A stretch of 64,000 nt of DNA from Ignavibacterium sp. (GCA_032027145.1 JAVSMP010000001.1:1888903-1952902); one strand, 5' to 3'. Counted from the stretch's first letter, positions 36,806 to 45,325 are shown. Notes: generated by a model from the sequence alone, not told the origin. Made by a program: numbers and translations.

Positions 36806-37684
36806 ATGGCTACTTTAAGAGATATAAAGCTTAGAATAATAGGTGTTAAAAGCACTCAGAAGATTACTAAAGCAATGAAGATGGTTGCTGCTGCAAAATT
36901 ACGCCGTGCAACAGAATCTATATTAAATGCACGACCCTATTCTAAGAAAATATCAACACTGCTCTCGCATTTGGTTACTGAGGAAGACAGAAGTTTAAAT
37001 CCTTTATTTTTTCAAAGAGAAGTTAAAAATGTTGCTATTGTAGTTGTTACTGCCGATCGTGGACTTTGTGGAGCTTTTAATACCAATATCATTAAAGAAG
37101 CCATCAGATATATTGAAGAAGAAGTTAACAACTCTAACAAAAATTATTCACTTTATTGTCTTGGCAAAAAAGGTTCTGATTATTTCAGTAAAAGGAATTA
37201 TAATATTGGTCATACATTCCCGGGTATATTCTCACAGCTTAATTACGCTGTTGCACAAAATTTAGTCAACGAGCTGATTGCTAAGTATTCAGATGGTACA
37301 ATAGATAAAGTAATTTTGATTTTTAATGAGTTTAAATCAATAATTCAACAAAAAATAGTTGTTGAACAGTTTCTGCCAATTGAAGCCCCAGAGAAAGAAA
37401 AATCGGATAAATATGAAACTGAAAACTATATCTTGGAACCAGACCAAAAGTCAATATTCAATTATTTGATGCCCAAACATCTTAAAGCTCAGATGTGGAG
37501 AGTGTTGTTGGAATCAAACGCTTCTGAATTTGCGGCAAGAATGACAGCAATGGATAACGCAACAACCAATGCTAAAGAATTAATCAGAACTTTAAGTCTT
37601 ACTTATAATAGTAAACGTCAAGCTGCTATTACCACAGAAATTCTTGAGATTGTATCCGGTGCCAATGCACTGAAAGAAAGTTAA
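36806..37684 (+). CDS. atpG: F0F1 ATP synthase subunit gamma
   Basis: A 292-residue gamma subunit: N-terminal helix RDIKLRIIGVKSTQKITKAM and C-terminal helix ATTNAKELIRTLSLTYN form the rotating coiled coil, and VVTADRGLCGAFN marks the Rossmann part. In many bacteria atpD and atpC follow; here ffh follows after 29 bp, so beta and epsilon must be encoded elsewhere, as in Chlorobium-type genomes. Confidence 0.96.
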   Translation: MATLRDIKLRIIGVKSTQKITKAMKMVAAAKLRRATESILNARPYSKKISTLLSHLVTEEDRSLNPLFFQREVKNVAIVVVTADRGLCGAFNTNIIKEAIRYIEEEVNNSNKNYSLYCLGKKGSDYFSKRNYNIGHTFPGIFSQLNYAVAQNLVNELIAKYSDGTIDKVILIFNEFKSIIQQKIVVEQFLPIEAPEKEKSDKYETENYILEPDQKSIFNYLMPKHLKAQMWRVLLESNASEFAARMTAMDNATTNAKELIRTLSLTYNSKRQAAITTEILEIVSGANALKES

Positions 37685-37713
37685 TTTACCTTATACTTTG
37701 AATCGTTGAAGTT

Positions 37714-39036
37714 ATGTTTGAAGAATTGTCTATAAAATTAGAATCGGCATTAAAAAAAGTTACCGGACAAGGTAAGCTAACCGAAGCTAATATTTCTGAT
37801 ACTTTGCGTGACATCAGAAGAATTCTTCTTGATGCGGATGTTAATTTTAAAGTAGCAAAAGAATTTATTGAAAATGTAAAAGTAAAAGCTCTGGGTAAAG
37901 AAGTTCTTGCTTCTATTTCTCCTGGGCAGCTTATTACTAAAATTATTTATGACGAGCTAACTGAATTACTTGGTGGTGGAAACAAAGAGTTACAATTAAA
38001 TCCGGCTGGAATTACTACCTTGATGGTGGTGGGTCTTCAAGGTTCCGGTAAAACTACTTTTTGCGGAAAGCTTGCTAAAAGATTAAATGAACATAAAAGA
38101 AAAGTTCTGTTGGTTGCTGCCGATATCTACAGACCAGCAGCAATAGAACAATTAAAGCTTTTGGGTAAGCAGATAGATGTTGAAGTATTTTCACTTGAAG
38201 AAAAAGACGCAAAGAAAGTTGCCGTTGATTCGGTTAAGTTTGCAAAAGAGAAAAATATAAACACTGTTATCATTGATACTGCCGGCAGATTACACATTGA
38301 TGAACAAATGATGCAGGAAGTATCAGATATAAAAAATCTCGTCAACCCAACTGAAACTTTGTTTGTCGTTGATTCAATGGCAGGACAAGATGCTGTTAAT
38401 TCAGCTAAAGCTTTCAATGAAACTGTAAATTTTGATGGGATTGTCCTTACAAAACTTGATGGAGATTCGCGGGGCGGTGCTGCTCTGTCAATTAGGTCGG
38501 TAGTTGGTAAACCTATTAAGTTTATAAGTAACGGCGAAAAATTAGATAATCTGGAGGCATTTTTTCCGGAAAGATTAGCATCCCGGATATTGGGAAAAGG
38601 GGATGTGGTCTCTTTGGTAGAAAAAGCTCAGGCATCGTTTGAGGAATTTGAAGCAGAGAAACTTGAAGAAAAACTTCGTAAAAATAAATTTGATTTTGAT
38701 GATTTTCTTAAGCAAATTAAAGTCATCAAGAAAATGGGTTCTTTATCTTCTTTAATCGGAATGATTCCCGGAGTCGGATCAAAGATAAAAAATTCTCAAA
38801 TAGATGATAAAGCTTTGGTTAAAGTTGAAGCGATTATAAACTCGATGACAAAAGAAGAAAGAACCACTCCAAAGGTTTTAAATGGCAATAGGCGCAAAAG
38901 AATTGCCAGGGGAAGCGGAACATCAATTCAGGATGTTAACCGGTTAATAAAGCAGTTTAGTGAAATGCAGAGAATGATGAGTACTTTAAGTAAAAAGGGT
39001 ATCCCCAGTTCGATGCGTAATTTTAAATTTAATTGA
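37714..39036 (+). CDS. ffh: Signal recognition particle protein
   Basis: A 440-residue SRP54 homologue. N domain about 1-90; G domain with VGLQGSGKTTFCGKLA (G1), DTAGRLHIDEQMM (G3) and TKLDGDSRGGAALS (G4 and closing loop); Met-rich M domain from about 325 with RIARGSGTSIQDVNRLI, which binds 4.5S RNA. It delivers nascent membrane proteins to FtsY. It heads the ribosome/tRNA modification cluster. Confidence 0.97.
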   Translation: MFEELSIKLESALKKVTGQGKLTEANISDTLRDIRRILLDADVNFKVAKEFIENVKVKALGKEVLASISPGQLITKIIYDELTELLGGGNKELQLNPAGITTLMVVGLQGSGKTTFCGKLAKRLNEHKRKVLLVAADIYRPAAIEQLKLLGKQIDVEVFSLEEKDAKKVAVDSVKFAKEKNINTVIIDTAGRLHIDEQMMQEVSDIKNLVNPTETLFVVDSMAGQDAVNSAKAFNETVNFDGIVLTKLDGDSRGGAALSIRSVVGKPIKFISNGEKLDNLEAFFPERLASRILGKGDVVSLVEKAQASFEEFEAEKLEEKLRKNKFDFDDFLKQIKVIKKMGSLSSLIGMIPGVGSKIKNSQIDDKALVKVEAIINSMTKEERTTPKVLNGNRRKRIARGSGTSIQDVNRLIKQFSEMQRMMSTLSKKGIPSSMRNFKFN

Positions 39037-39068
39037 TAACAGATATATAATATCCGGAGGTTACTAAT

Positions 39069-39473
39069 TTGGCTGTTAAGTTAAGATTAAGAAGAATGGG
39101 AAAGAAAAAACAACCCATTTATAAAATTGTTGTTGCAGATGCACGATCACCCAGAGACGGAAAGTTTCTTGAAGCTGTTGGGATTTATAATCCGCTTACA
39201 AATCCCCACACAATAAATGTCAAGGAAGATAGAGTAAACTATTGGTTAAATGTTGGGGCTCAACCTACAGATACAGTTAAAAGTCTGCTCAGTCAAAAGG
39301 GAATAATTCTGAAAAGAGATATTACCCGAAGAAAATTGTCTGAAGAAAAAGCTCAGGCTGAAATTGAAAACTGGCAGAAACTTAAAGAAGCATCAGCGCA
39401 AAAGAAAACTGTTAAGAAAAAGAAAAAGGCAGAAAATCAGGAAGCTAAAACTGAAGAGCAGCCTGCAAGCTGA
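39069..39473 (+). CDS. rpsP: 30S ribosomal protein bS16 with basic C-terminal tail
   Basis: A 134-residue bS16, with the core VKLRLRRMGKKKQPIYKIVV and ARSPRDGKFLEAVGIYNP in the first 80 residues. The last 45 residues are a Lys/Glu/Ala-rich tail absent from the E. coli protein (82 residues). The start is TTG 39069 with a strong RBS (CCGGAGG at 39054-39060). Confidence 0.95.
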   Translation: MAVKLRLRRMGKKKQPIYKIVVADARSPRDGKFLEAVGIYNPLTNPHTINVKEDRVNYWLNVGAQPTDTVKSLLSQKGIILKRDITRRKLSEEKAQAEIENWQKLKEASAQKKTVKKKKKAENQEAKTEEQPAS

Positions 39474-39603
39474 TTATTATTATAGACTGAATAAAAGTAC
39501 AGCAGAAGTTATGGGTGTTGCTTCTGAGTTAGAAATCAATATTATTTATTGAGGCTGTACATAATAACTTATTCACCCAGGTTCATTATAGGAGGCTTCT
39601 ATT

Positions 39604-39837
39604 ATGAAAGAGTTCGTTGAGTATATTGCAAAACAGCTTGTTGATAGCCCTGATGGTGTTATCGTGGAAGAGAAACTGGCTGAAGAAAAGAAAATTGTCC
39701 TTTCTCTTAAAGTCAATGCAGATGATATCGGTAAGGTAATCGGCAAACAAGGTAAAACTGCACAAGCTATGAGAACCCTTTTAACTGCGGTTGCCGCTAA
39801 GGAAGGCAAAAGAGCAATATTAGAGATTGAAGATTAA
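39604..39837 (+). CDS. KH-domain RNA-binding protein (KhpA-like)
   Basis: A 77-residue single KH domain with the GxxG loop in VIGKQGKTAQAM. It is the small protein usually encoded between rpsP and rimM and implicated in RNA binding in cell division and ribosome processes. RBS is AGGAGG at 39590-39595. The 130 bp upstream contain a short open frame but nothing convincing. Confidence 0.92.
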   Translation: MKEFVEYIAKQLVDSPDGVIVEEKLAEEKKIVLSLKVNADDIGKVIGKQGKTAQAMRTLLTAVAAKEGKRAILEIED

Positions 39838-39852
39838 TCATTCAGCTTAGAA

Positions 39853-40365
39853 TTGAATGAATTTATTTTAATTGCTGAAATTAGTTCTGCCGGTAAAGAT
39901 GGCTATGTAAAAGTCCATTCAAAAGCCGGGTTTGACAAATTGTTTGATAAAGTTTCAGAGGTGTATTTAGATTTCTGGAATCAGAAAAAGATTTTTGAAA
40001 TTGAAGATGTTTCTGCTGGTAAAATATCACTTTATATTAAGTTTAAAAGCTTTGAAGATCAAAGAGATATTTCACTTTTAATTGGCAGAGGTATTTATCT
40101 GCAGGCTGATAAACTTAAAGAACTGAATAATGAAACCGGGCTTCTGCCGGATATTATTGGTTATAAAGTTTATCAGAAAGGGTTTTTATCGGGAAGTGTA
40201 ATTGATGTTTTTCAAGCACCTGCAAACGATGTTATTGTGCTAAGAGATAAAAACGGAAAAGAAATTCTTTTACCGTATGTTCTTTCAGTTTTTGAAAAAA
40301 TAGATATAGAAAATAAAATTTTAATCCTGAATTCTGATTATGGAGCTGGTATTGATGAGGATTGA
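39853..40365 (+). CDS. rimM: Ribosome maturation factor RimM
   Basis: A 170-residue RimM: N-terminal RimM barrel (IAEISSAGKDGYVKVHSK) and C-terminal PRC barrel (LLPDIIGYKVYQKG, DVIVLRDKNGKEILLPYV). It binds uS19 in 30S head maturation. Start is TTG 39853; the ATG at 39857 is out of frame. It overlaps trmD by 11 bp. Confidence 0.93.
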   Translation: MNEFILIAEISSAGKDGYVKVHSKAGFDKLFDKVSEVYLDFWNQKKIFEIEDVSAGKISLYIKFKSFEDQRDISLLIGRGIYLQADKLKELNNETGLLPDIIGYKVYQKGFLSGSVIDVFQAPANDVIVLRDKNGKEILLPYVLSVFEKIDIENKILILNSDYGAGIDED

Positions 40366-41041
40366 TATTATTTCGGCAGTGCCTGAACTATTACAGAGTC
40401 CGTTAAATACAAGTATCATTAAAAGAGCTCAGGATAAAAAAAAGGTTGATCTTTTTATCCATAATCTGCGTGATTATGCTTTTAATAAGCATAAGCAGAT
40501 TGATGATAAGCCTTTTGGCGGTGGTGCAGGTATGGTCTTGAAGCCTGAGCCATTTTTTGAATGTATTGATAAGTTGAAATCAGAAATAAAGTATGATCAT
40601 ATAATTTTTACTACTCCTAAAGGTAAATTATTTGATCAGAAATATGCAAACAGATTATCACTATCAAAAAATTTACTGATAATTGCCGGGCACTATAAAG
40701 AAATTGATGATAGAGTGCGCGAGTATTTTGCAACTGATGAAATATCAATTGGTAATTATGTGCTTACCGGCGGAGAGCTTCCGGCACTTATAATTACTGA
40801 TGCAATAATTAGATTGATACCAGGTGTTCTTAATGATAGTGAAGCAGCATTGGACGATTCATTTCAGGATGGTGAAATAATTGAAGCACCATACTATACC
40901 CGACCAGCTGATTATCGCGGAATGAAGGTTCCTGAAGTTTTGTTATCAGGCAACGAAAAAGAAATTAAAAAATGGAAAGAAGAACAATCTAAAATCTTAA
41001 CAGAAAAGTGGAGAAATTATAATAAACGGAGAACGATATGA
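40355..41041 (+). CDS. trmD: tRNA (guanine-N1)-methyltransferase
   Basis: A 228-residue TrmD with knot motifs: [33 protein letters not shown] and the C-terminal [19 protein letters not shown]. It methylates G37 of tRNAs to prevent frameshifting. The frame extends to ATG 40340, but ATG 40355 gives the standard [13 protein letters not shown] start and has GGAG upstream. Confidence 0.96.
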   Translation: MRIDIISAVPELLQSPLNTSIIKRAQDKKKVDLFIHNLRDYAFNKHKQIDDKPFGGGAGMVLKPEPFFECIDKLKSEIKYDHIIFTTPKGKLFDQKYANRLSLSKNLLIIAGHYKEIDDRVREYFATDEISIGNYVLTGGELPALIITDAIIRLIPGVLNDSEAALDDSFQDGEIIEAPYYTRPADYRGMKVPEVLLSGNEKEIKKWKEEQSKILTEKWRNYNKRRTI

Positions 41042-41382
41042 TAGATATAAATAAAATATTACCGGAACAATTAAAGACTGATATACCGGAGTTTAATCCG
41101 GGCGATCATATTCGCGTTCAGGTTAGAGTTATCGAAGGAGATAAGGAAAGGTTTCAATCTTTTGAAGGCGATGTTATAAGTATTCGCGGTTCAGGATTAA
41201 GTAAAACTTTTACTGTCAGAAAAATGTCAGGTGGTATTGGTGTCGAAAGAATATTCCCCTTTAACTCACCCAAAATTGCCAAAGTAGAAGTGCTTAAACA
41301 GGGCGATGTTAGAAGAGCAAAACTTTACTACTTAAGAAATCTCTCAGGTAAGGCTGCAAGAATTAAAAGTAAAAAAGTGTAA
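41038..41382 (+). CDS. rplS: 50S ribosomal protein bL19
   Basis: A 114-residue bL19: [40 protein letters not shown] and the basic end [17 protein letters not shown] are all standard. Its ATG overlaps the trmD stop (ATGA). It is the last gene of the cluster, followed by a terminator. Confidence 0.97.
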   Translation: MIDINKILPEQLKTDIPEFNPGDHIRVQVRVIEGDKERFQSFEGDVISIRGSGLSKTFTVRKMSGGIGVERIFPFNSPKIAKVEVLKQGDVRRAKLYYLRNLSGKAARIKSKKV

Positions 41383-41396
41383 TTGTAATATTTATC

Positions 41397-41425
41397 AGCC
41401 GCTTTTTAAAGGCGGCTTTTTTATT
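41397..41425 (+). terminator. Rho-independent terminator after rplS
   Basis: AGCCGC (41397-41402) pairs with GCGGCT (41412-41417), followed by TTTTTTATTT. It ends the ffh-rplS cluster and lies directly in front of the next start codon (41427). Confidence 0.88.
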
Positions 41426-41426
41426 T

Positions 41427-42182
41427 ATGAAAACCAGTTTATTGCTGCCTTCAAATGTTTATGCCCGTTTGTTTATTTCTGCATTAGAGCTAGATAAAAA
41501 TTATAATATTAAATTTTATCCTGCTGCATTAATTACACGTAATATATTAACTGATAATTCATCTTTGGGATTGATTCCTTCTCTTGACCTTATAACACAT
41601 AAAGACCTGTTTATCTCATCGCAGATTGGGATCTCATTTAATGCTTTACTTTCAAATGCTTATATCCATTTTAAGAAAGGACAGCACACAATTCAGAATA
41701 TTTACCTGGCAGGTGATATTACTTCCAATGAAATTATACTTTCAAAAATTCTCTTTAAAGAACTTTATAATGTTGATATAATACCCGAGATACTGAACGA
41801 AAATCAATTTAATGATAATCATATTTTAATTGCCGGAGATGAAAATTTTGAAAAAGAGTTGTTTATTACCGGACTTAGCTTTGCTGAGGAAATGATCGAA
41901 TTACTTGAAGCCCCGTATGTCAATTTTTTAATTGCATCATCTAATGAGAATTTGATTAAAGAGTTTAATAATAAATTTGTTGATAAATTAAAAACATTTA
42001 AATCTAATAACCCTGATCTACTGGATAAGTTTAATGATATTGCAAAAGAATTTATCAGAGTAAATCTTCACCATATTGTCTTTGATTTTGAACAGCAGGA
42101 TATTGAAGGAATCAAATTGTTAATACAGCTACCATATCTCCACGGCATAGTGAAAGATATGGTAGATATAAAATTTATCTGA
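41427..42182 (+). CDS. Putative MqnA/MqnD-like, periplasmic-binding-fold protein
   Basis: A 251-residue protein without signal peptide. It shows the order of features of MqnA-type menaquinone enzymes and their relatives: SSLGLIPSLDLITHKDLFI, then the strand and loop with SFNALLSNAYIHF, then IYLAGDITSNEIILSKILFKE, resembling the SRTS region of MqnA. The similarity is weak and no mqn genes are nearby. It begins 2 bp after the rplS terminator T tract and has no visible RBS. Confidence 0.45.
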   Translation: MKTSLLLPSNVYARLFISALELDKNYNIKFYPAALITRNILTDNSSLGLIPSLDLITHKDLFISSQIGISFNALLSNAYIHFKKGQHTIQNIYLAGDITSNEIILSKILFKELYNVDIIPEILNENQFNDNHILIAGDENFEKELFITGLSFAEEMIELLEAPYVNFLIASSNENLIKEFNNKFVDKLKTFKSNNPDLLDKFNDIAKEFIRVNLHHIVFDFEQQDIEGIKLLIQLPYLHGIVKDMVDIKFI

Positions 42183-42183
42183 A

Positions 42184-43323
42184 TTATTTTAAAAGGATCA
42201 TTTTTCTTGTTTGTGTAAACGCACCCGCCTTTAACTGATAATAATATACTCCACTTGGTAATGTAGAATTTGTTGTGTAAAGTATAGAGTGATTACCGGC
42301 TTCGTAATATCCATCAATTATCGTTTCAATTTCTTTTCCTAATACATTAAAAAGTTTTATTGACAGCCAACCTGCTGCTGCTGTCTGCCAGTTTATAGTT
42401 GTATTCGGATTAAATGGATTAGGATAGTTTTGACTTAAAGAATAATTGTATAAAACCGGATCATCAGACATGCTTGTTGCTGAATTCCATCCAGCAAGCC
42501 TTGACCAGAGCCACCAGGCTGCATAAGCTTTTAAATTTCCGTTTAGTGGTTTGCTATGAGCTGCTGAACAATTATACCAGTGAACATTTAGAGTATGAGA
42601 GTTCTGCCAGTCTGTTGCCCAGTTTTTATCAAGACTTCCGTTTCCATCACTGTCATAATCGCAATTATCATTTGCATTTTTATTTAAATAATAATTTCCA
42701 TCGGGGTCATAAGATTCAATGTCTGCAAAATCATAAAGAATTTTATTGTTGTTAATACAATAATTTCTTATTTGTTCGTTCCTTTGATTAAGATTTCCGT
42801 TAACACCGCTTCCATCAAGATGCCCGGTCATATAAACAAACTTAACATTTGGATAATCTGTTTCTAAGCCATTCATAAGATTAAGATAAGTATTGATATC
42901 AGCCTGAGTTGCACTACTTACTTGTCCGCACCAGCTCCATATAACAACATTCACATCACTGTTGGATGGATTATTTAAATAATCTCTGGTTGCCGAAGCC
43001 CAGGCTGTTCTGTTTGGGTTACCAAGATCAGAAGCACCGCTGAAAGCATAATCATCAATATCTAATGCTCCGTTTGAACCGCCTTCATTAAAAGCATATT
43101 GATTTCCTTTCCAATTCTTTAGTCCTTCCATTCCTGTGATTAACTGACTTCCGTGAGATGTATGTCCATAAGCAATATGAAGTTTTGCTTTTGCAGAGTC
43201 AATCCAGTTAGTTGGAATGATTGAAAGCTTTGCAGAGTTGTGATTTGCAATTATTGCATTTTGTGAAAATGTATAACTGACAAAAATAATTGATAGTACT
43301 ATTGTGTATAAATATTTTTTCAT
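42184..43323 (-). CDS. Secreted protein of unknown function with T9SS sorting domain
   Basis: A 379-residue exported protein. Signal peptide residues 1-20 (ends TFSQ). The central domain (about 25-290) has HIAYGHTSHGSQLITGMEGL, VVIWSWCGQVSSAT, YMTGHLDGSGVNGN and a closing AAHSKPLNGNLKAYAAWWLW; the Gly-His-Thr-Ser-His-Gly and paired His/Asp motifs suggest an SGNH-like or metal site but I cannot assign a family. The last 75 residues are a T9SS type A sorting domain (NYPNPFNPNTTINW, GVYYYQLKAG). It converges with the MqnA-like gene, 1 bp apart. Confidence 0.75.
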   Translation of the reverse strand: MKKYLYTIVLSIIFVSYTFSQNAIIANHNSAKLSIIPTNWIDSAKAKLHIAYGHTSHGSQLITGMEGLKNWKGNQYAFNEGGSNGALDIDDYAFSGASDLGNPNRTAWASATRDYLNNPSNSDVNVVIWSWCGQVSSATQADINTYLNLMNGLETDYPNVKFVYMTGHLDGSGVNGNLNQRNEQIRNYCINNNKILYDFADIESYDPDGNYYLNKNANDNCDYDSDGNGSLDKNWATDWQNSHTLNVHWYNCSAAHSKPLNGNLKAYAAWWLWSRLAGWNSATSMSDDPVLYNYSLSQNYPNPFNPNTTINWQTAAAGWLSIKLFNVLGKEIETIIDGYYEAGNHSILYTTNSTLPSGVYYYQLKAGAFTQTRKMILLK

Positions 43324-43545
43324 TTTTACCTCAAAAGAATTTTTAATAATTAAGACAAATCATATACCAGCAGTGATTTTTTTTATTTAAAGTATTTAAG
43401 TTCAAAATTGTTTATGAATCTGTTAAAAATAGGTATTAAAAGATTGCGGGTTATCAAGTATAAAGGTTGGTTAAGTATTATTTTCAAAACTTGAGAAATA
43501 ATTGTTTAGTCAATATTGGCGGGTAATAAATACTAATGAATAGTA

Positions 43546-43572
43546 AATAAAAAAGGCGACTTGAAGTCGCCT
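43546..43572 (-). terminator. Terminator of the SerA-like gene (minus strand)
   Basis: AGGCGACT (43554-43561) pairs with AGTCGCCT (43565-43572). On the minus strand the stem is followed by TTTTTTATT. It lies 9 bp after the stop codon at 43582. Confidence 0.88.
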
Positions 43573-43581
43573 ATTATTAAA

Positions 43582-44784
43582 TTAGATTTCAACCTGACTA
43601 ACACTTATCAGATCCGGATTTTCATTCATTTTTTTAAGCATACTATCAGTTGCGGCATCCTTTAATTTCATAGTGCAGCTGGCAGCAATTGCACCATCAA
43701 AGATCACGTTTTCAATTTCTTCAACATTAATATTTCCAGCTTTCAGAAGTTCAAGCACACCTGCTAAAACACCCGGTTTATCAAAATGCTTAACGACAAG
43801 CTGATATTTTGCCGGTGATTTTTTAATTCTGTTAACCCAGTTTCTGATTACTCCTGAATTAATAAAATCGTTTATAATTCTAACAGTTTCATCTGCAACT
43901 GCATCCTGTGCTTGTTCTGTAGAAGCTCCGATATGATGAGTTAGATATACCTTTTTCAGTCCCTGTAGCGGAGTAGTAAAGTCTCCATCTTTTCCTTCGG
44001 GTTCGTTATTAAATACATCAAGACCAAGAAAGATTTTTTCTTCTTTTGCAGCTTCAATTAAAGCATCTTCATCAACTACACCAGCTCTTGAAGTATTTAT
44101 AAAGTAAGCACCTTTTTTCAATTTACTGATCAGGTTCTTGTTTATTAATTTTTTAGTATCCGCAGTTTGTGCAAGATGAACCGATACTATATCAGCTCTT
44201 GAGAAAAGATCTTCAAGTGATTGACATTTTTCAACTCCTAACAGCTCAGCTTTCTCATTTGTCAGAGAACGGGACCAGGCAATTATATTAATCCCAAAAG
44301 ATTTTACCCGATTAATTACTTCGATACCTATCTGACCAGTGCCAACAACACCAAGTGTTTTTCCAAACAGACCATCTGCTTTTGAATATTCGGCTTTATT
44401 CCATTTCCCATTACGGAAGTCGCTAACATTATCGGCAATTCTTCTATCAATTGCGATCATTAATCCCACTGCAAGCTCTGCTACTGCAATTGAATTCATC
44501 CCGGGACAGTTGGCAACATAAACACCTTTTTTATTTGCTGCAGCAATATTGATGTTATTTACTCCGGAACCTGCACGGATTATCAGATTTAATTTATTGG
44601 AGTTGTTAATAGCCTCCTCATTAACTACTGTTGAGCGAACGATGATGATATCAACATCCTTACCAGCCTCCGGAATATCTTTTTCGCCAAGTTTTGGATT
44701 GTAGATTACTTCCAAATCAAGGTCTTTCATTTGCTGAATGTATTTTTCAGGAAATTTATCTGCTACCAGTACTTTAAGTTTCAT
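43582..44784 (-). CDS. D-3-phosphoglycerate dehydrogenase-like 2-hydroxyacid dehydrogenase with ACT domain
   Basis: A 400-residue NAD-dependent dehydrogenase. NAD motif GKTLGVVGTGQIGIEVINRV, catalytic Arg in INTSRAGVVDEDAL and His in HHIGASTEQAQD. It lacks the ASB domain of the SerA at 15720 but ends in an ACT domain (VKHFDKPGVLAGVLELLKAG). It probably acts on 3-phosphoglycerate or a related hydroxyacid. RBS GGAGAAAC precedes the ATG. Which of the two paralogues feeds serine synthesis cannot be told from sequence. Confidence 0.88.
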   Translation of the reverse strand: MKLKVLVADKFPEKYIQQMKDLDLEVIYNPKLGEKDIPEAGKDVDIIIVRSTVVNEEAINNSNKLNLIIRAGSGVNNINIAAANKKGVYVANCPGMNSIAVAELAVGLMIAIDRRIADNVSDFRNGKWNKAEYSKADGLFGKTLGVVGTGQIGIEVINRVKSFGINIIAWSRSLTNEKAELLGVEKCQSLEDLFSRADIVSVHLAQTADTKKLINKNLISKLKKGAYFINTSRAGVVDEDALIEAAKEEKIFLGLDVFNNEPEGKDGDFTTPLQGLKKVYLTHHIGASTEQAQDAVADETVRIINDFINSGVIRNWVNRIKKSPAKYQLVVKHFDKPGVLAGVLELLKAGNINVEEIENVIFDGAIAASCTMKLKDAATDSMLKKMNENPDLISVSQVEI

Positions 44785-44816
44785 TATAGTTTCTCCTTTT
44801 ATTCTATTTTTTTAAC

Positions 44817-44836
44817 AGCTGAGATTATTCTCAGCT
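44817..44836 (+). other. Hairpin AGCTGAG...CTCAGCT
   Basis: Perfect 7-bp arms around ATTATT, followed on the plus strand by CTTTTTATTATT. It lies between the SFPD-repeat gene and the SerA-like gene, both minus strand; in the minus direction the T tract is missing. It may stop antisense transcription into the SFPD gene, or act as an mRNA leader structure for the SerA-like gene. Confidence 0.5.
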
Positions 44837-44900
44837 CTTTTTATTATTCGATTAAAATTCAAGTATTAAATGCGTTATCAGGTTAATATTAATTATTGTT

Positions 44901-45242
44901 CTATGGTTTACCTGGAAACGACTCAACAAATTTTATTTTAATATCCGGAAACGAATCTACAATCTTTATTTTAACATCCGGAAATGATTCTACAATTTGC
45001 CACTCACCGCAATCATCAGGAAATGAATTTACAATTTTTACTTTAAGGTCAGGAAATGAATCAACTATCTGAACTTTTATATCGGGAAAACTCTCCACAA
45101 ATTTAATTTTCCCGTGCAGCGGATAGCCATTATAAGTACAAGATTCAAAATCAATTTTATTTTTATCCTGAGCTATTAATGTTGAATTAAATAAAACAAT
45201 TGATAGAGTGATAAATAAAATATTTTTTAAAACAATTTTCAT
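44901..45242 (-). CDS. Small secreted protein of six 11-residue SFPD repeats
   Basis: A 113-residue protein with a signal peptide (residues 1-24, ends LIA before QD) and an ordered repeat region from residue 45 to the end. The unit is about 11 residues, I-K-I-x-I-V-D/E-S-F-P-D; six copies occur: KIKFVESFPD, IKVQIVDSFPD, LKVKIVNSFPD, a 4-residue insert DCGE, WQIVESFPD, VKIKIVDSFPD, IKIKFVESFP. Codons differ between copies, so the pattern is held at protein level. Cys35 and Cys78 could form a disulfide. I know no function. A stack of beta strands is likely from the alternation. It stands alone between hutU and the SerA-like gene. Confidence 0.75.
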   Translation of the reverse strand: MKIVLKNILFITLSIVLFNSTLIAQDKNKIDFESCTYNGYPLHGKIKFVESFPDIKVQIVDSFPDLKVKIVNSFPDDCGEWQIVESFPDVKIKIVDSFPDIKIKFVESFPGKP

Positions 45243-45250
45243 TTCATTTT

Positions 45251-45323
45251 GTCATCCCGCAAAAGGGGGAGTCCATAACTTTACAACAGATTGCTTCTCC
45301 CGAAGATTCGGGACCGCAATGAC
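45251..45323. repeat. GTCA...TGAC palindromic element after hutU
   Basis: A 73-bp element bounded by GTCATCCCGC and GCAATGAC, with an inner perfect palindrome TCCCGAA-GA-TTCGGGA (45298-45313). It lies 2 bp from the hutU stop and 8 bp from the SFPD gene start region. It resembles the GTCA-ended palindromes at 7524 and 10275-10661. Confidence 0.6.
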
Positions 45324-45325
45324 AT

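Noticed and set aside
39474-39603. Short gene between rpsP and the KH-domain gene
   Set aside because: The open frame is an out-of-frame continuation over the end of rpsP, lacks an RBS and has no recognisable motif.
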